A stretch of 21,704 nt of DNA from the IMG/VR virus record IMGVR_UViG_3300043773_001613, positions 1 through 21,704 of that record, one strand, 5' to 3'. The notes beneath the pieces were generated by a model. That model saw only the letters and a program-made list of their open reading frames with translations, ran no database searches and was not told the origin of the DNA. Source of the DNA: a virus. Positions 1 to 6,570 of the stretch are shown here, piece by piece (position 1 is the stretch's first letter; every line of letters starts with the position of its first letter). A program made the translations under genes and the position numbers.

Positions 1-219
1 GTGGACGTCCGTGCGGGCGACGTAGTACCGCTTGGTGGTGTTGAGCGAGATGGCAGGAGCGGCCGCTGGCTTCTCAATGCCAGCATTCGTGGCCGTGCCA
101 GAGCCCGTCCAGCGTTTGGGCTGCACGCCACCGCCCTGCGCAATGATGAGCTCTCCGTACCTTCCCTGTGCGCAGGAGACTGGCTTGGTGGCAGCGAACC
201 CAGAGGCAATCACAGTCAC
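1..219 (-). CDS. N-terminal part of a phage structural protein (partial, runs off left edge)
   Basis: An open frame starts at a GTG at 219 and stays open for 73 codons to the window edge. The GTG overlaps the TGA stop of the upstream 121-aa gene (GTGA), and AGGAG lies 7 nt upstream, which decides the start. The visible protein begins MTVIASGFAATKPVSCA and contains GGGVQPKRWTGSGTATNAGI. This glycine- and tryptophan-containing style is common near the start of large podoviral tail or virion proteins, but I do not recognise a named family. Because it continues the structural operon without a gap, a virion role is the best inference. Its full length cannot be seen. Confidence 0.7.
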   Translation of the reverse strand, partial: MTVIASGFAATKPVSCAQGRYGELIIAQGGGVQPKRWTGSGTATNAGIEKPAAAPAISLNTTKRYYVARTDVH

Positions 220-581
220 GGCGGCTCTCCTGCGTGATCGTAGAAGTCGCCGGTGTAGCTGCTCTGCACTTGGTTGGCAGTCGGGCTAAGGGATGGATCG
301 AGGGGGCTGGACAGCTCCGTGCCGTACGCTGGCGTGGTCAGCACCACGATCTGCCCGCTGGCGTTCAGCGCAAGCAGCCGTACGGAGTTACTGAACACGT
401 AGGGGTAGCAGTCCCGAATCTCTGGCGCCGCCGCCGTGAAGGAGACAGGCCGCATGCCATCGCGACTCGTCAACTGCCCGGGCGTCGAGGTGACGAGATT
501 CGTCTGCTCGACGGCTCCGCCGGGAGGTAGGACATAAGGGCTGGCGTTTGTGGCCAGCCCGGCCCACATGGGCTCTGCCAT
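216..581 (-). CDS. Hypothetical phage virion-associated protein, 121 aa
   Basis: The 121-aa frame starts at ATG 581, two bases after the stop of the 286-aa gene, and its TGA overlaps the next gene's GTG. It contains MWAGLATNASPYVLPPGGA near the N-terminus, then NLVTSTPGQLTSRDGMRPV and a beta-rich middle (VRLLALNASGQIVVLT). The 'PGQL..R.GMR.V' segment resembles the opening of phage tail tubular or tail-tip beta-propeller proteins, but the protein is far too short to be one. It may be a small separate subunit or a split N-terminal domain of the downstream protein. No signal peptide or membrane segment is seen. The function is not assigned. Confidence 0.72.
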   Translation of the reverse strand: MAEPMWAGLATNASPYVLPPGGAVEQTNLVTSTPGQLTSRDGMRPVSFTAAAPEIRDCYPYVFSNSVRLLALNASGQIVVLTTPAYGTELSSPLDPSLSPTANQVQSSYTGDFYDHAGEPP

Positions 582-583
582 AG

Positions 584-1444
584 CTACACCCCCGTATCCG
601 GGCCGGATGGCGAGTAGTAGCCCAGTGCGCGGGCGACACTGACCTCGTAGGCTCCGGAGCGCAGGCCGGACAGCGGCACCACAACGTCCGCCTCAAATGC
701 CATGCGCAGGTCTTTTGCGTAGACGGTCATCGAGCCTTCGACGTTCTTGCCCAGCAGGCGAGCCATCCACGTCTCGGCGCCCGACAGCAGCGGGGTGTAC
801 ATGGTGCTCGAAATGTCCAGGTAGTCGGACACGACAGTCTTGGCATTGGCTGGCGCAGTGCCCTGCAGGCTGCCCGAAAGGCCGATGACCTCTTGGGCCG
901 TGTAGGGGTGGATGCCGTAGTGGGACTCGGGGTACGTCGTGGCCGTGCCGTACCGCCGCACCAGGCCATTGGCGGTGAGCGAGCCGTCGCGGCTGGCGGC
1001 TTCGTACCCCATGTACCGCAGCGGTGTCGGCAGCCGGCGGTAGGTGTAGCGGTAGGTCGCTGAGGCGGGGGCACCGGCCAGCTTCAGCAGCCAGCGGTCT
1101 GCGTGCTGAGGCGACTTCAGGACCGTCCAGTACACGGGCGAGTCAAGCTGGGGCAGCTTCGTGTCGATGCGGTTCCAGTCGGCCGGGCTCACGTGAATCG
1201 TGGGCGTCGAGACCGTGTCTGGGGGAATCAGGGCATCGAGGTTCCGAACGCCCTCCGGCAGCACGAAGTCCCCGCTGCCGGTGACTGACCCCTCTGTGAC
1301 GTGCCAGAGCCAGTCCCGGCAGGTGCACAGGTCTCGGTAGGCGTGATGCACGGCCGCCCGCAGGGCGCGATGCTCACTGTCCTGAGCGCCGCCACCGTAC
1401 GAGGACATGAGATACTCGGCGATGTCTTGGGCGGCGTAGTACAT
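584..1444 (-). CDS. Putative head-tail connector / adaptor-like protein, 286 aa
   Basis: I chose ATG 1444 (MYYAAQDIAEYLM) because AGGGAGC lies 5 nt upstream; the in-frame extension to 1579 overlaps the upstream gene. The N-terminal 45 residues are helical and include ALRAAVHHAYRDLCTCRDW, a pattern seen in phage adaptor proteins that sit under the portal. The rest is mixed and beta-rich (YRYTYRRLPTPLRYMGYEA, VVPLSGLRSGAYEVSVARAL). Its place downstream of portal and fibre genes in a structural operon suggests a role in head completion or the tail tube. The family assignment is inference from pattern only; a tail protein of another kind is equally possible. Confidence 0.7.
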   Translation of the reverse strand: MYYAAQDIAEYLMSSYGGGAQDSEHRALRAAVHHAYRDLCTCRDWLWHVTEGSVTGSGDFVLPEGVRNLDALIPPDTVSTPTIHVSPADWNRIDTKLPQLDSPVYWTVLKSPQHADRWLLKLAGAPASATYRYTYRRLPTPLRYMGYEAASRDGSLTANGLVRRYGTATTYPESHYGIHPYTAQEVIGLSGSLQGTAPANAKTVVSDYLDISSTMYTPLLSGAETWMARLLGKNVEGSMTVYAKDLRMAFEADVVVPLSGLRSGAYEVSVARALGYYSPSGPDTGV

Positions 1445-1469
1445 TGACGCTCCCTGCGATCCTGGACGA

Positions 1470-1799
1470 TCAGCCCTTGACGCTGGCCCGGAACGTGGCC
1501 GTGCCTGCGTTGACAACCGCCACGATGTACGGCGCACCAAACAGAGCGTCGGGCAGTGCGTAGGCGTTGCTGGCGGCAATCGTGGTGGTCACCGCAGCGC
1601 CGTCGGCGTTCAGCGGCACTGGGGTCTCCTCCTGGCCAAATGCCACGTGCCACGTGATCGTCGTGGCGCTCGACACCGCACTGACATGGATCATGCCCCC
1701 CGCCACCGCTCCGAACGGAATCTTGGGGCTTGTGGCCGCACTGTTGGTGGCCGTGACGGAACCAGTCACGGAGTTCAGCCGCTCGAGCTTCTGAGGCAT
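1470..1799 (-). CDS. Small beta-rich virion protein, 109 aa
   Basis: The frame starts at ATG 1799 and the SD-like AAAAGGAAGAAG directly precedes it. That SD lies inside the remnant reading frame whose TAA overlaps this ATG (TAATG). The sequence is rich in Thr, Ala and Val with alternating hydrophobics (MIHVSAVSSATTITWHVAFG, YIVAVVNAGTATFRASVKG), as in small phage Ig-like or cement proteins. There are no cysteines, membrane segments or catalytic motifs. It sits just upstream of the 286-aa connector-like gene with a 25-bp gap. A structural role is inferred from fold style and context; the specific function is unknown. Confidence 0.72.
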   Translation of the reverse strand: MPQKLERLNSVTGSVTATNSAATSPKIPFGAVAGGMIHVSAVSSATTITWHVAFGQEETPVPLNADGAAVTTTIAASNAYALPDALFGAPYIVAVVNAGTATFRASVKG

Positions 1800-1885
1800 T
1801 ACTTCTTCCTTTTCCAGTGCGGGACGATCCGGCCCTTGACCTTCTCACTGGTATTTATGTCCGCCGCACCGGCCTTCCGGCTCAA
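1799..1885 (-). pseudogene. Remnant of a second copy of the 181-aa gene's 3' end
   Basis: Between the stop of the 61-aa ORF and the 109-aa gene, the minus strand encodes VKGRIVPHWKRKK followed by TAA. This matches the C-terminus of the 181-aa protein at 6025-6570, which ends VKDRIVPHWKRKAR. The clear similarity covers 1799-1849. The frame can be extended to a TTG at 1885, just after an in-frame TAA, but the residues before SEKVKG do not convincingly match. The two copies differ at several synonymous third positions (ATT/ATC, GTT/GTC, CCC/CCG), so this is not a recent duplication. The fragment supplies the ribosome-binding site of the downstream 109-aa gene, which may explain why it persists. 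Confidence 0.65.
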
Positions 1886-2030
1886 TTAATGATCCCGAAA
1901 TCTGCTTCGGGATCACCCAGCATTTGCCTTGTTTTCCCGGCCCAACGCATGCGCTCTTTCGTCGGCAACCAACCGGAATCGCCGGATAGTTCCGGCCGCA
2001 GATTAGTGCGTCTAACGCCGCGCAGGTCAT
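1845..2030 (-). CDS. Candidate Cys-rich small protein, 61 aa
   Basis: The ATG at 2030 overlaps the TGA of the 100-aa gene (ATGA), the same coupling used throughout this operon. The frame runs 61 codons to a TGA at 1845. The product has six cysteines (near residues 3, 11, 22, 28, 37 and 55) and a basic middle (GCRRKSACVGPGKQGKCW). I do not recognise it. Its third-position GC is clearly lower than that of its neighbours, and it contains a perfect hairpin at 1890-1915. It may be an imported short gene or non-coding sequence left at a recombination joint. There is no strong SD, so expression would rely on coupling. Confidence 0.4.
   Translation of the reverse strand: MTCAALDALICGRNYPAIPVGCRRKSACVGPGKQGKCWVIPKQISGSLIEPEGRCGGHKYQ
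1890..1915. repeat. Perfect 10-bp inverted repeat (hairpin)
   Basis: TGATCCCGAA and TTCGGGATCA flank the 6-base loop ATCTGC. The arms pair perfectly and the site is symmetric, so it could fold on either strand. On the minus strand it is followed by ATTAATTGAG rather than a T-run, so it is not a good intrinsic terminator. It lies within the 61-aa ORF, next to the remnant of the 181-aa gene. It could be a protein-binding palindrome, an mRNA hairpin or a recombination-associated sequence. Confidence 0.6.
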
Positions 2031-2329
2031 CCGCCCGGCAGCAGGGCCAGGGCATCCGCGAGCGGCACCACTGCGATCTCGGAGAACCGACCCGCGTCCA
2101 ACTGCGAGAATCCCCCGTACACCAGCCCGCCGGGCAGGCACTCGGTCAGGATGTCGGCCAGTAGCATGAACCGCCCGCCGGATAGCGGGACGGCGACCGG
2201 CACATGGCGGGGATCGCCATGCTCTGCCTGCACCTCCGCGAGCCGCTGGGCCAGGGCGGCGTCGAAGACGAGGGCGTTCTGACGCCCCCATTCGACAGTC
2301 ACCGGCAGTGCCAGTTCCTCCAGAGTCAT
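2027..2329 (-). CDS. Hypothetical protein, 100 aa, at the 3' end of the tail-fibre cassette
   Basis: The ATG at 2329 overlaps the TGA of the 998-aa fibre gene (ATGA). The protein is acidic and Leu/Ala-rich: an N-terminal VTVEWGRQNALVFDAALAQR segment, a central HVPVAVPLSGGRFMLLADIL, and an end SEIAVVPLADALALLPGG. No membrane helix or known motif is seen. Its position immediately after the fibre suggests a fibre-associated role such as a chaperone or small tail component, but that is only context. The stop overlaps the start of the 61-aa ORF. Confidence 0.68.
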   Translation of the reverse strand: MTLEELALPVTVEWGRQNALVFDAALAQRLAEVQAEHGDPRHVPVAVPLSGGRFMLLADILTECLPGGLVYGGFSQLDAGRFSEIAVVPLADALALLPGG

Positions 2330-5322
2330 GCTCTACCCATCGCGGTGTTGAAGGCGGCGAACGCGGCGTGGTACGCGGTCACATCGGCGGATGACAGATG
2401 CACGCCCGCTGAATAGCCATACATGGCATAGGGCCAGGCGACGTTTGAACTGACGGTGCCGTCAGTGTTGCGGAACGTAAACACTGTGAAATCGTTGGCG
2501 TTCGCCGTTGGCGTGCGGGCACCGTCTGTGGCAACGCTGGTGGTATCTTTGTAAATGACAAGCCCGCTGGTGTTGCGGGTGATCGTCACTAGCCCGGCGG
2601 CGGTATCTGCGCTGGCTCCAGTAACGAACGCGCCATGCCCAATGTTGCCAGCCAGGGTATCGGTGGGGGCGGTTTGCCGGACATACCAGAACTGCGTAGA
2701 CGTGCGACTGCCAATGAGGGCTATAGTGCTGCCGCCGATGCTGCCCGCGCCCTTCCATGCTGCCAGATGCACTGAACTCAGTGCAGGCAAATCGTCAGGC
2801 GCGAGCCCAGTGTCAAGGTACTTAGAACTACTGCCCGCAGAGCCGTTCGCGTTGAGCCCGCCGGTCAGCGTGTAGTCGCCGCTGACGAACGGGCCGTTAT
2901 TGGTGTCGGTGGTGTTGCCGTACTGCGTCCCCGTCCGTGACGGCCCCCGATACACCGGCACCAGTGCGGCGTTCAGCCCCGTCCCAGCGAACAGGTTGAG
3001 CCTGTAGAAACGGTCGCGGATGCCAGCCGCGTCGATGGCATTGCAGAACTCATTGACCGCGCTCGCCGTGCCGGTGCTGACGGTGCCGCCGTTGTCATAC
3101 ACGCGGTTCAGCCAATCCTGGGCATCGGCGTTGGAGACTTGCGGGACAAGGGCCGCTCCAATGGCGGTGATGAGGGCCGAGACACGCGAGTCCAACTGCG
3201 TAAGATTCAGGCTGTCCCCAATGGAGTAGAACGCCAGCCGGGCAGCGGTTCGCGCCGCGATTGCGCCAGCATTGTTCAGCGCAAAAACTGAGATGTTTTG
3301 ATTGGAACTGAGTCCGCTAATCAGCCCGCCGTGCGTCGTAGTGGTGCCGTTCGCCCGCACGGAATACTCAGGACTTCCTGGCCTCGCCGCGCCGATAAAT
3401 CCAGTAGCCCCACCAACGGACGACGGCCCGCCGTCCGCGCCGGTAAAAAGCCGGACGCCAATGTTGCCAGACAGGTTGCGAATAATAAGCCCGCCGCCCC
3501 CTGCGTTCGCGCCGATGGCTGTTTCGCTGGCCCCCATGCCGGTGGATGCGTAAACCGCCAGATGACCATTTCCTACCGTCAGCGAGTCCGTAAAGAATCC
3601 TGACGCAAGGTGCTTGCTGGAGGCATTGCCCACCAGCCCCGTCTTGCGGTTGTAGTCGCCGCTGACGAATGGCCCGTTATTCGTCGGCGCGGCACCCTTC
3701 AGAGGCACCAACGCCCCAGCCAGCGTGTCCGCACCCGCCAGGATGCAGGACGCCTTGATCGCATCCCAGATGCCGTCTGCCTTGCAGCCCACAACGAAGT
3801 CATTGACGGCGTCAGCGACCGGCTGCGACACCGTAGAGCCAGCGGCGTAGACGCGGCTCACCCACGCCTGCGCATCGGCGTCAGCGACCTGCGGGGCGAG
3901 GGTGATGCCCCACTTGGCGGCGAGGTAGCGTTCCACTTGCTGCCGCTGCGAGGCTGTCAAGGCGGCGTTGTAGGCAAGTATCTCTGCCACTTGCACGTTG
4001 GCGTAAAACGTAAGCGTCCCGTCCGTAGCCCGCCGGACACCAATCGCGTGTGTGCCCGTCAGCCCTGGCCGCGTGCCTGTATCCTCCAGAGGAAAACGGG
4101 CGCCGTTAACAAAAAATGTATTGCTGCCACTGGATGGATAGGTAATCGACAGAATGTCGCTTGAACCAGTGCGGGACGTTCCTGTGATGGCAGTGCCGGG
4201 AATGATCGAAAGAACGCCACCCCCACCGGCTTGCCGAACGTTGAACTCTGTCGCCATTGTGTACGTCATCCCAAACGATGTGCCAGCGACGATCCTCTGG
4301 GCAACAAAAAACGTCAGCGGCATCGATGTAGGCAACGGATTGACGGCGGTCATGAAATCATTCACGCCATCAAGCGCAACTGTTTTCCGGCCATTCTGGC
4401 TTCCAACAACCGGCCTCGCCGTCGCGACAGCCTGAGAGAAATGCCCGGTTCCTGACTTGTCGCCCCAGTACCCCACCGGATCGCTGGTCGCGGTGGCGGG
4501 GGCGTGGACGCCAGAGATGCCCCACTTGGCGGCGAGGTAGGCTTCGACGGATGCGGTCTGCGAATCAGTGAGCGTTGTCGGATAGATGATGATTTCGCAG
4601 AGCAGGCCATCGACAAAGTTGCCAGCCGTGCGGCTGCCGATGAGCATTGAGCCGGAACTCCACGCAGCCGCGCTCCCGCTGGTGGCAGACACCACGCCCG
4701 CCCCAGCAGATCGCATCGACGCTGATGCTTCCCGAGCCGAAAAAACAACGGGACCAAGCCCGATGACGGATGAAGTCATCGAAGTCCCAAGATTGTTGTT
4801 GAACATATAGTTGATCGCGGTTGACCCGAATCCCGCCACGCGGATTTCTTGGTGAGCAATCGTTGCCGCCGTCAAGAGAACACTCGTCCGCGATTGCGAT
4901 GCGGTGTCCAGTTGGTAGACAAGGAACACCGTGTGCGTTGCAGCGGTGGGGAACGCCGACCCGCCGGTCGCCATTGAGTTGGCAGCCCCGTCAAAATCAA
5001 GAGCGTTCCTGCCGCCAACAGTCCTCGTCCCTGTCGTTGGCCGTGCGGTAGTGCTGGCCGTTGCGTGGCGGCTATTGCCGCTCTTGTCGGCCCACTGGCT
5101 CACCAGCCCGCCAGACTCTGTGATGCTCCCCGCATCACTTGCATCCAGCCACAACGCACACCCGCTGATCTCCAGCGGGCTCGCCACTGCCGTCACCGGC
5201 CCCGCGTCGGTGGTGTACAGCGACGAGGCGTCCGCACCGTCCAGCCAGAGGGCTAGACCGCTGATCTGGCGGGGATTGAATCCGCTGGCGGTCGGACGCA
5301 GGAGTCTCGGATTCATCGGCAT
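2326..5322 (-). CDS. Large tail-fibre / receptor-binding protein with lectin-like repeats, 998 aa
   Basis: This is the largest gene of the window and very probably the host-recognition fibre. Residues about 20-474 hold concanavalin/LamG-like units recognisable by ISG(L/C)ALWLD, WxDKSG, an (A/T)LDFDG-like strand and the closing LAAKWGI, seen at about 263-269 and 468-474. The first ALWLDGADASS start (20-48) lacks its DKSG part, while VGYWGDKSG at about 283-291 lacks a start, so one unit seems inserted into another. Residues about 479-700 and 727-998 are two further related modules (ADAQxWxxRVY, later NNGPFVSGDY in both). Such modular, Gly/Ser/Thr-rich proteins are typical of phage adhesins. No catalytic residues are evident. 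The SD is weak; ATG 5322 is taken as start, with ATG 5316 as alternative. Confidence 0.82.
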   Translation of the reverse strand: MPMNPRLLRPTASGFNPRQISGLALWLDGADASSLYTTDAGPVTAVASPLEISGCALWLDASDAGSITESGGLVSQWADKSGNSRHATASTTARPTTGTRTVGGRNALDFDGAANSMATGGSAFPTAATHTVFLVYQLDTASQSRTSVLLTAATIAHQEIRVAGFGSTAINYMFNNNLGTSMTSSVIGLGPVVFSAREASASMRSAGAGVVSATSGSAAAWSSGSMLIGSRTAGNFVDGLLCEIIIYPTTLTDSQTASVEAYLAAKWGISGVHAPATATSDPVGYWGDKSGTGHFSQAVATARPVVGSQNGRKTVALDGVNDFMTAVNPLPTSMPLTFFVAQRIVAGTSFGMTYTMATEFNVRQAGGGGVLSIIPGTAITGTSRTGSSDILSITYPSSGSNTFFVNGARFPLEDTGTRPGLTGTHAIGVRRATDGTLTFYANVQVAEILAYNAALTASQRQQVERYLAAKWGITLAPQVADADAQAWVSRVYAAGSTVSQPVADAVNDFVVGCKADGIWDAIKASCILAGADTLAGALVPLKGAAPTNNGPFVSGDYNRKTGLVGNASSKHLASGFFTDSLTVGNGHLAVYASTGMGASETAIGANAGGGGLIIRNLSGNIGVRLFTGADGGPSSVGGATGFIGAARPGSPEYSVRANGTTTTHGGLISGLSSNQNISVFALNNAGAIAARTAARLAFYSIGDSLNLTQLDSRVSALITAIGAALVPQVSNADAQDWLNRVYDNGGTVSTGTASAVNEFCNAIDAAGIRDRFYRLNLFAGTGLNAALVPVYRGPSRTGTQYGNTTDTNNGPFVSGDYTLTGGLNANGSAGSSSKYLDTGLAPDDLPALSSVHLAAWKGAGSIGGSTIALIGSRTSTQFWYVRQTAPTDTLAGNIGHGAFVTGASADTAAGLVTITRNTSGLVIYKDTTSVATDGARTPTANANDFTVFTFRNTDGTVSSNVAWPYAMYGYSAGVHLSSADVTAYHAAFAAFNTAMGRA

Positions 5323-5357
5323 GGTGAATGTCGCAAGAGTAGGGTGATGTGAAGCCG

Positions 5358-5756
5358 TTAGCAGACTTGGCCGACAATGTCAGCGGCCAGCGGGCCGTAG
5401 CCGATAGCATTGCGGGCGCGCACCGACACATCCAGGCCGTCGAAGGACTCGCCCTCAACGGTGATTGTCAGCGAGCCAGCAGGAGAGTTAGGGTCGTACA
5501 CGGGGCCGGTGACAACGGCGCCTTGGGCGTAGTCGTCCAGCGGTGCGTTATCGACCCAGACTTCATAATCCAAGATAGGGGAGCCACCGTCAGTGGGCGG
5601 GTAGAACACCACCAGCGAGTTGACATCGGCACAGCATTCGATCATTTCCGGCGCGCCTGGCACGCTCTGCACCGACGCGCTGCCCAGGAACACCTTCGAC
5701 GGCGAGCCGCTGCCGACGCGAAAAAGGACGCTGGTTGTGCCGACTGCCGCAGCCAT
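5358..5756 (-). CDS. Fibronectin type III-like small tail protein, 132 aa
   Basis: The ATG at 5756 follows the previous stop by one base. Residues about 32-130 look like one FN3-type domain: VPGAP lead-in, a strand NSLVVFYPPTDGG, then DYEVWVDN and the G-F strands DGLDVSVRARNAIGYGP. FN3 and Ig-like domains are common add-ons of phage tails and fibres, where they bind surface carbohydrate or stabilise the fibre. Here the domain forms nearly the whole protein, so it may be an accessory decoration of the fibre encoded just downstream. Two adjacent cysteines (ECCAD) lie at the domain start. There is no signal peptide or membrane helix. Confidence 0.75.
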   Translation of the reverse strand: MAAAVGTTSVLFRVGSGSPSKVFLGSASVQSVPGAPEMIECCADVNSLVVFYPPTDGGSPILDYEVWVDNAPLDDYAQGAVVTGPVYDPNSPAGSLTITVEGESFDGLDVSVRARNAIGYGPLAADIVGQVC

Positions 5757-5757
5757 G

Positions 5758-6021
5758 CTAGGTGATGATGTAGAGGGTCTGGGGGTCTTTCACGGCGAGT
5801 GCGGTGTACGCCGCCTGCGTCAGGGCGACGATGTTCGTGAAGCCCACGAACCCGGGCGGCGGAAGGTGATTCGTGGACGCCCATCGCTGGCCCACTCCGA
5901 GCTTCATGCGGCCGGTATCCATCTCGACGCCAAGGTCATTCTTGGGGAGGAAGGGATTCTCTAGCGTCCAGTCTGCCGCCGTCCTGCTGTGGATGTCGGC
6001 CTTGAAGTCCTTGTCTTGCAC
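5758..6021 (-). CDS. Mtd-N-like tail-fibre adaptor protein, 87 aa
   Basis: The start is GTG 6021, preceded by AAGGCTAGG, an SD supplied by the 3' end of the upstream gene. The N-terminal half (HSRTAADWTLENPFLPKNDL, then GVEMDTGRMKLGVGQRW) matches the short domain at the start of many phage fibres, related to the N-terminal domain of the Bordetella phage major tropism determinant. The end, LTQAAYTALAVKDPQTLYII, is the recurrent tail-fibre motif of the form LTxAxYxAL..KDPxTLYxI. The two together in only 87 residues suggest a compact adaptor linking a fibre to the virion. No reverse transcriptase or template repeat of a diversity-generating retroelement is seen in the window. Confidence 0.75.
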   Translation of the reverse strand: MQDKDFKADIHSRTAADWTLENPFLPKNDLGVEMDTGRMKLGVGQRWASTNHLPPPGFVGFTNIVALTQAAYTALAVKDPQTLYIIT

Positions 6022-6024
6022 GGT

Positions 6025-6570
6025 CTACCTAGCCTTGCGCTTCCAGTGGGGAACAATTCGGTCCTTGACCCGCTCGATCGCGTCCTGGCGCTTGAGCGAG
6101 GGGTTGGCCTTGATCTCCTTGCGGACCTGCTCCCGGAGGATGTCGGGGGCAATGTCGACACTCTTCTTGGGCGGCTTCTCGGGCGGGGTGTATTCGACGA
6201 TGCCCTGCACGTGCAGGTCGCGCTCCTGCGCCACCTTCTTTATGTCCGCCACGCTGTCGACCCACGCCTTTGGATCCAGATGCGCGCGCTTGTCGGCCAG
6301 GCCGCCCATGTAGAACCGGCCGCTGGTGGAGATTCCGGCGGCTTTGGCCTCGCGGAGCATCCGCTGGGCCAGCGGGCTGTTCATGTCGGCGAACTGCTGG
6401 TTATTGAGGCGGCCCTGCATGAAGGCCCTGTCCGTGCCTCGCGTGCCGGGTGGCTGCTGCAAGGCGGCCATTTCGGCGAAGCGCGGGGTCTGGCCGGCGC
6501 TGACGAGCTTGCGGTAGTGCGCCTGGACGTCCGGGCCCGCTACGGAGATGTCGTATGGGAGGTCGCTCAT
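6025..6570 (-). CDS. Conserved-looking phage protein next to portal, 181 aa
   Basis: ATG 6570 overlaps the portal's TGA (ATGA) and starts MSDLPYDISVAGPDVQAHY. The longer in-frame extension to 7050 runs inside the portal gene and is a shadow. The protein is charged and helical, with GRFYMGGLADKRAHLDPKAW near the middle and a strongly basic end (VKDRIVPHWKRKAR). It is soluble and lacks membrane helices. Its place directly after the portal suggests a head-tail or internal virion protein, or an assembly factor. I do not know a named family. A diverged leftover of its C-terminus occurs at 1799-1849, on the far side of the tail-fibre cassette. Confidence 0.78.
   Translation of the reverse strand: MSDLPYDISVAGPDVQAHYRKLVSAGQTPRFAEMAALQQPPGTRGTDRAFMQGRLNNQQFADMNSPLAQRMLREAKAAGISTSGRFYMGGLADKRAHLDPKAWVDSVADIKKVAQERDLHVQGIVEYTPPEKPPKKSVDIAPDILREQVRKEIKANPSLKRQDAIERVKDRIVPHWKRKAR

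Noticed and set aside
5758-6021. Diversity-generating retroelement suggested by the Mtd-like domain
   Set aside because: No reverse transcriptase, template repeat or adenine-rich variable repeat is visible in the window.
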